A stretch of DNA of 64,000 bases from Buteo buteo (lineage: Eukaryota; Chordata; Aves; Accipitriformes; Accipitridae): assembly GCF_964188355.1 (NCBI RefSeq), contig NC_134184.1, forward strand, positions 29,888,874-29,952,873, written 5' to 3'. The notes below the pieces were generated by a model, which was not told where the DNA came from, searched no databases, and worked only from the letters and a program-made list of their open reading frames with translations. Positions within the stretch are counted from its first letter, which is position 1. The number at the start of each line of letters is the position of its first letter. The position numbers were made by a program, and so were the translations under genes. Below, piece by piece: positions 60,965 through 64,000 of this stretch.

Positions 60965-63900
60965 CAGGCTCTCAATAACTCAATAATTTTCCAGAGCTGA
61001 GAAGGGCTGCAGACAAGACCTAGAGCCAAGTGGCTACCCTGGGTGTTTTATGGATCTACTGGATGGAAAGCGGGTGAGTGACTGTGTCCTTTCACAGGTA
61101 AGGGCTCTTGGATTTCCATGATGCGACCCTTTGGCAGCAGCACCCCAGTGATCCCTCCCTCATAGAGCAGCCCTTGTGTCTCCCAGCTGGAAATGTTCTG
61201 TTTTTCACAGCCTCTTGTACAATGGTCTGGGGAATCACCCAAGATCTCTTTTTAGGAAGGTTGGCTGGTGTAGAGCTACTCCTGTGCACACAAAAGGAGG
61301 GCCCATGCTTGGGCATCTCCCATGGCATGAGACAAGGCTTGAGAGAGACTCTGGTTCTTGGACAAATGTAATAAGAAAATAACCAGCCTATTCCCCCATT
61401 TTCTGAGGGGCTCCACTGAATCAGCAAGACCACATCCAACTATTTCAATAACCACTAAGAATATAACTGCTTTAGGAATAACAGAAAAATTGAACTTTAA
61501 CAGGGAAAGAGGGAAGCAGAAATGCTTCCAGAAAAAACAGGAAGAGAACAAAACAGCAAACTCTGGAAAGAGAAGATGAAACAAGTGAGCCAGAGTCATA
61601 CAAACATCAGTATTAGTCAGTCTGTTGCAGAGGAACAGAGAATACGTCTGGTCTAACTCCCACTAGACATAAGTGGTAGGTTTCACAGGAGGAGTGAAAG
61701 CTCAGTAAGAAGCAGAGTTAGGTTTAAGAGTAAATTTTCAGATGGAATTAAAATTAAGGCATTGAATCATCTCCCAAACTGTCATTTTGCCCCCACTCCA
61801 CTGCGTTTCCCACACTGTCATCCAAGGCTTTTCTTATATGAAAGCAAGAGCTGTCTGAAGACCATCAAGCAGTCAGCGTGGTGGCATTTGAGCATGGATT
61901 AAATGTAAGCTTTCACATACTTTTCTTATCCATGCAGCTGAGACTTAACACTTTCAAGAAAATAAAAAGATTTACAGATTAGACATCCATGTATGTTCCC
62001 TCTCAGGTAGCTCTGCATTCCCTCCCAGCCCTGTCTCGGCTCAGACACCTTGGAGGGAGAACAGCGTTGAGGTAACCATAGTGACAAGTGCCTTAAAATG
62101 GTTATAGTCACGATCATTTAAAACAAACAGCTGCGTAAGTCTGGCCTGATCCTACTGAAATCCTCCCAAGTCTGGCAAACCTAAAAATAGAAAGACAAAA
62201 AAAAGAACAAACAAACAAAAAGAAAGCCATCCACCTACTCAAAATTAGGTCTGCCTCAAAGAGAGAAAAAATTGTGCTTTGCAGCTCGATCTAAATTCTG
62301 CTTCTCCAGGAGACAGGACCTTTGTGTCACAAGTTCATTGTTATATTTTTAGACCCAGACACTGAAAGGTGGGGCCCGAATATAAACCTCATTGTACTTT
62401 GGCAGCAAACAGGAAGCAAATGATACTTTACGGAGGTCAAACTCAATTCGAGTTCTCTGGAAGACTGGAGTTTGTTCGTTTGTTTGGTTTTTTGTTTGTT
62501 TTGCTTTTCCCAGCCATTATAGTTTTCTCATTACCTTCCTTCACAGGAAATTTTTAATAGCTTTTCATGTGGATATTATGGTAGTCACAGTGGGGAGGGG
62601 TTCAAAGGCTTTAAGTGACTTTCTGGAAGAGCATCAAGGTTGGGTTAATTAACCTGGGACTTTTGCTACTGCAAGCCCGAAGTCATCCTTTGTGGGTCAA
62701 GATGTCAACATCCGCAGCTGCACTTTGCTTTTGGGAAAGGTGCTTGCACGCCTGTCAGCGCTTGCTCTTATGAGTAAGACAGAGCCCTGTGGTACAGAGA
62801 CAAAAAGGAGAGATCATGCAAGGTCTGGATCCCGAGTTGGTGTGCAGGACCAGCTCCATTTATCTATTTCTTATGTCTGAGCATACCAGAAGACCTTCAA
62901 CTTCCCATATGTGAAAAACAACCATCATAATGAGGTGTTGATATCTTTGCAGCACTACCTGCTACTGTAATAGAAATGATTAACAGTGATAGATCATTTT
63001 CCACACCCACATAGATAATAGCATCTCTCCTGGGATGGCTGACAATCTAATTGTGGTAGAATGCAGGGAGGCCTGAAGCTCATTTCATTAGTAGTTATTG
63101 ACTGGGATAGTCTGTCTCGTTCTTCAGGAAAAAAAAAATAAATTACAAAATCCACCTGACAGGAAAAAGGAAAAGCGTGTGCCGTACTTTTTAAAAATCA
63201 GCACAGACATAATTAAGGATAACAATGCAGCAGCAAGTTGGTGCAACAGACCGGCATTCTCTTGTTCCACCACGCATGACAACATATTTTCCCCAAGAGA
63301 CATTTCTGGAGGTGCAAAAGTTCACCTGCAGCCTGGTAATTCACTTTGAGACGGGACTGTGATCACTTAATGGACTCTTCTTGTGCTGGCTGCTATGGTA
63401 ACTGCTGCATCACGCTCTCCATAGGCTTGTTTTCGGAGGAGAGTGTACACTGTGAGAGCAAATCTCAGATGGGTTTGTTACTGGAATCGAAATCCCAGGG
63501 CGGATTTGCAAGTCCACACATGGTCTTGGCCCATTGTGCTCTCCTTTTATGGATGTGTTTGCTAATTTGGCTTAATTTTAAACCCAGTCCTTCAGCACTG
63601 TGTGCTCAAAAACACTTCTTAGAATTGAAGTCTTCTGGGTTTGGGCTGGATTGGAGGCACATGTAGGAAGTGTAAAAAAAAAAAAAAGCACAGAGAAAAT
63701 GCTAAAAGATGAGACAAACAGAGCAGAGATTGGGTTAAAACACTCAGCCCATCTGGATTGGTCATCAAGCTCAAAGGCTGCAGAAGTAAAGCCCTCTCCA
63801 AAACCAAGGAAGGAAATGTCTTCAGGAGCTCGGAAAAAGAGCTACCAAGTCTTAACCAAACGTAACCAAAGCGGGGGTGAATAGGCAAACAGTCGGGAGT

Positions 63901-64000
63901 GATGATGCGGAGACCTGGGAGTGAAGATTTCTCATCCATCTCCTTGGTGCGAGCTTTACCATGAAAGGTGATATTTGCCATCCCCTGGCTGATCTTCTGC
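60965..64000. other. Unique non-coding sequence
   Basis: No gene is recognised. There are AAC-rich (about 62195-62222) and GTTT-rich (about 62470-62505) low-complexity stretches complementary to each other. A run of about 14 A lies at 63674-63687. The longest frames, about 120 codons on the minus strand at 63.62-63.98 kb and 115 at 61.09-61.44 kb, show no recognisable protein. Confidence 0.5.

Noticed and set aside
1..64000. CRISPR arrays, bacterial operons, rRNA or tRNA genes, phage or plasmid modules
   Set aside because: No regularly spaced direct repeats with unique spacers, no dense same-strand long ORFs and no tRNA cloverleaf was recognised. The composition and repeats are vertebrate.

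Overview
The window reads as about 64 kb of bird (avian) nuclear DNA that is intergenic or deep intronic. The clade call rests on its repeats. There are several CR1 LINE fragments, including one with the characteristic bird CR1 3' end. There is one solo LTR of the common avian ERVL type, and a second solo LTR with a perfect 6-bp target duplication. There are no primate- or rodent-type SINEs, and interspersed repeats are sparse overall. I recognise no protein-coding gene, rRNA, tRNA, CRISPR array or bacterial-type operon. Open reading frames reach at most about 156 codons outside microsatellites. None resembles a protein family I know, and they look like chance frames in moderately GC-rich DNA.

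Layout. 1-9.2 kb is unique sequence with a short CpG-rich patch near 2.0 kb and a possible old CR1 scrap near 3.6 kb. 9.2-10.3 kb holds two small tandem duplications and a clear ancient CR1 fragment on the minus strand. 13.4 kb carries a 105-bp ATTCT pentamer array whose last third has a 15-bp higher-order period. 19.06-19.16 kb carries a CATCC/CAACC pentamer array that is G-run-rich on the minus strand, followed by an old CR1 3' portion at 19.56-19.98 kb. 20.8-21.3 kb is the best CpG-island-like segment. 22.3 kb has a 32-bp duplication. 25.2 kb and 29.8 kb hold CR1 3' ends on opposite strands. 33.9-34.4 kb is the ERVL-type solo LTR on the plus strand, and 40.0-40.5 kb is the second solo LTR on the minus strand. 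42.4-44.7 kb is a decayed, interrupted ancient CR1 with recognisable reverse-transcriptase remnants and a 3' end. 44.7-47.5 kb is GC-richer unique sequence. 47.5-48.0 kb has clustered transcription-factor-like motifs. 50.9-51.6 kb is CpG-elevated. 60.85-60.96 kb is a 29-bp minisatellite.

No genes can be shown to act together. Apart from the repeats, the more interesting items are CpG-rich patches that could be unannotated promoters, a few exon-like segments with strong splice signals on both sides, several well-formed inverted repeats, and two fragments of an apparently ancient palindromic repeat. I found no evidence of a new biological system. The candidate exons and enhancer are hypotheses that need RNA or conservation data.
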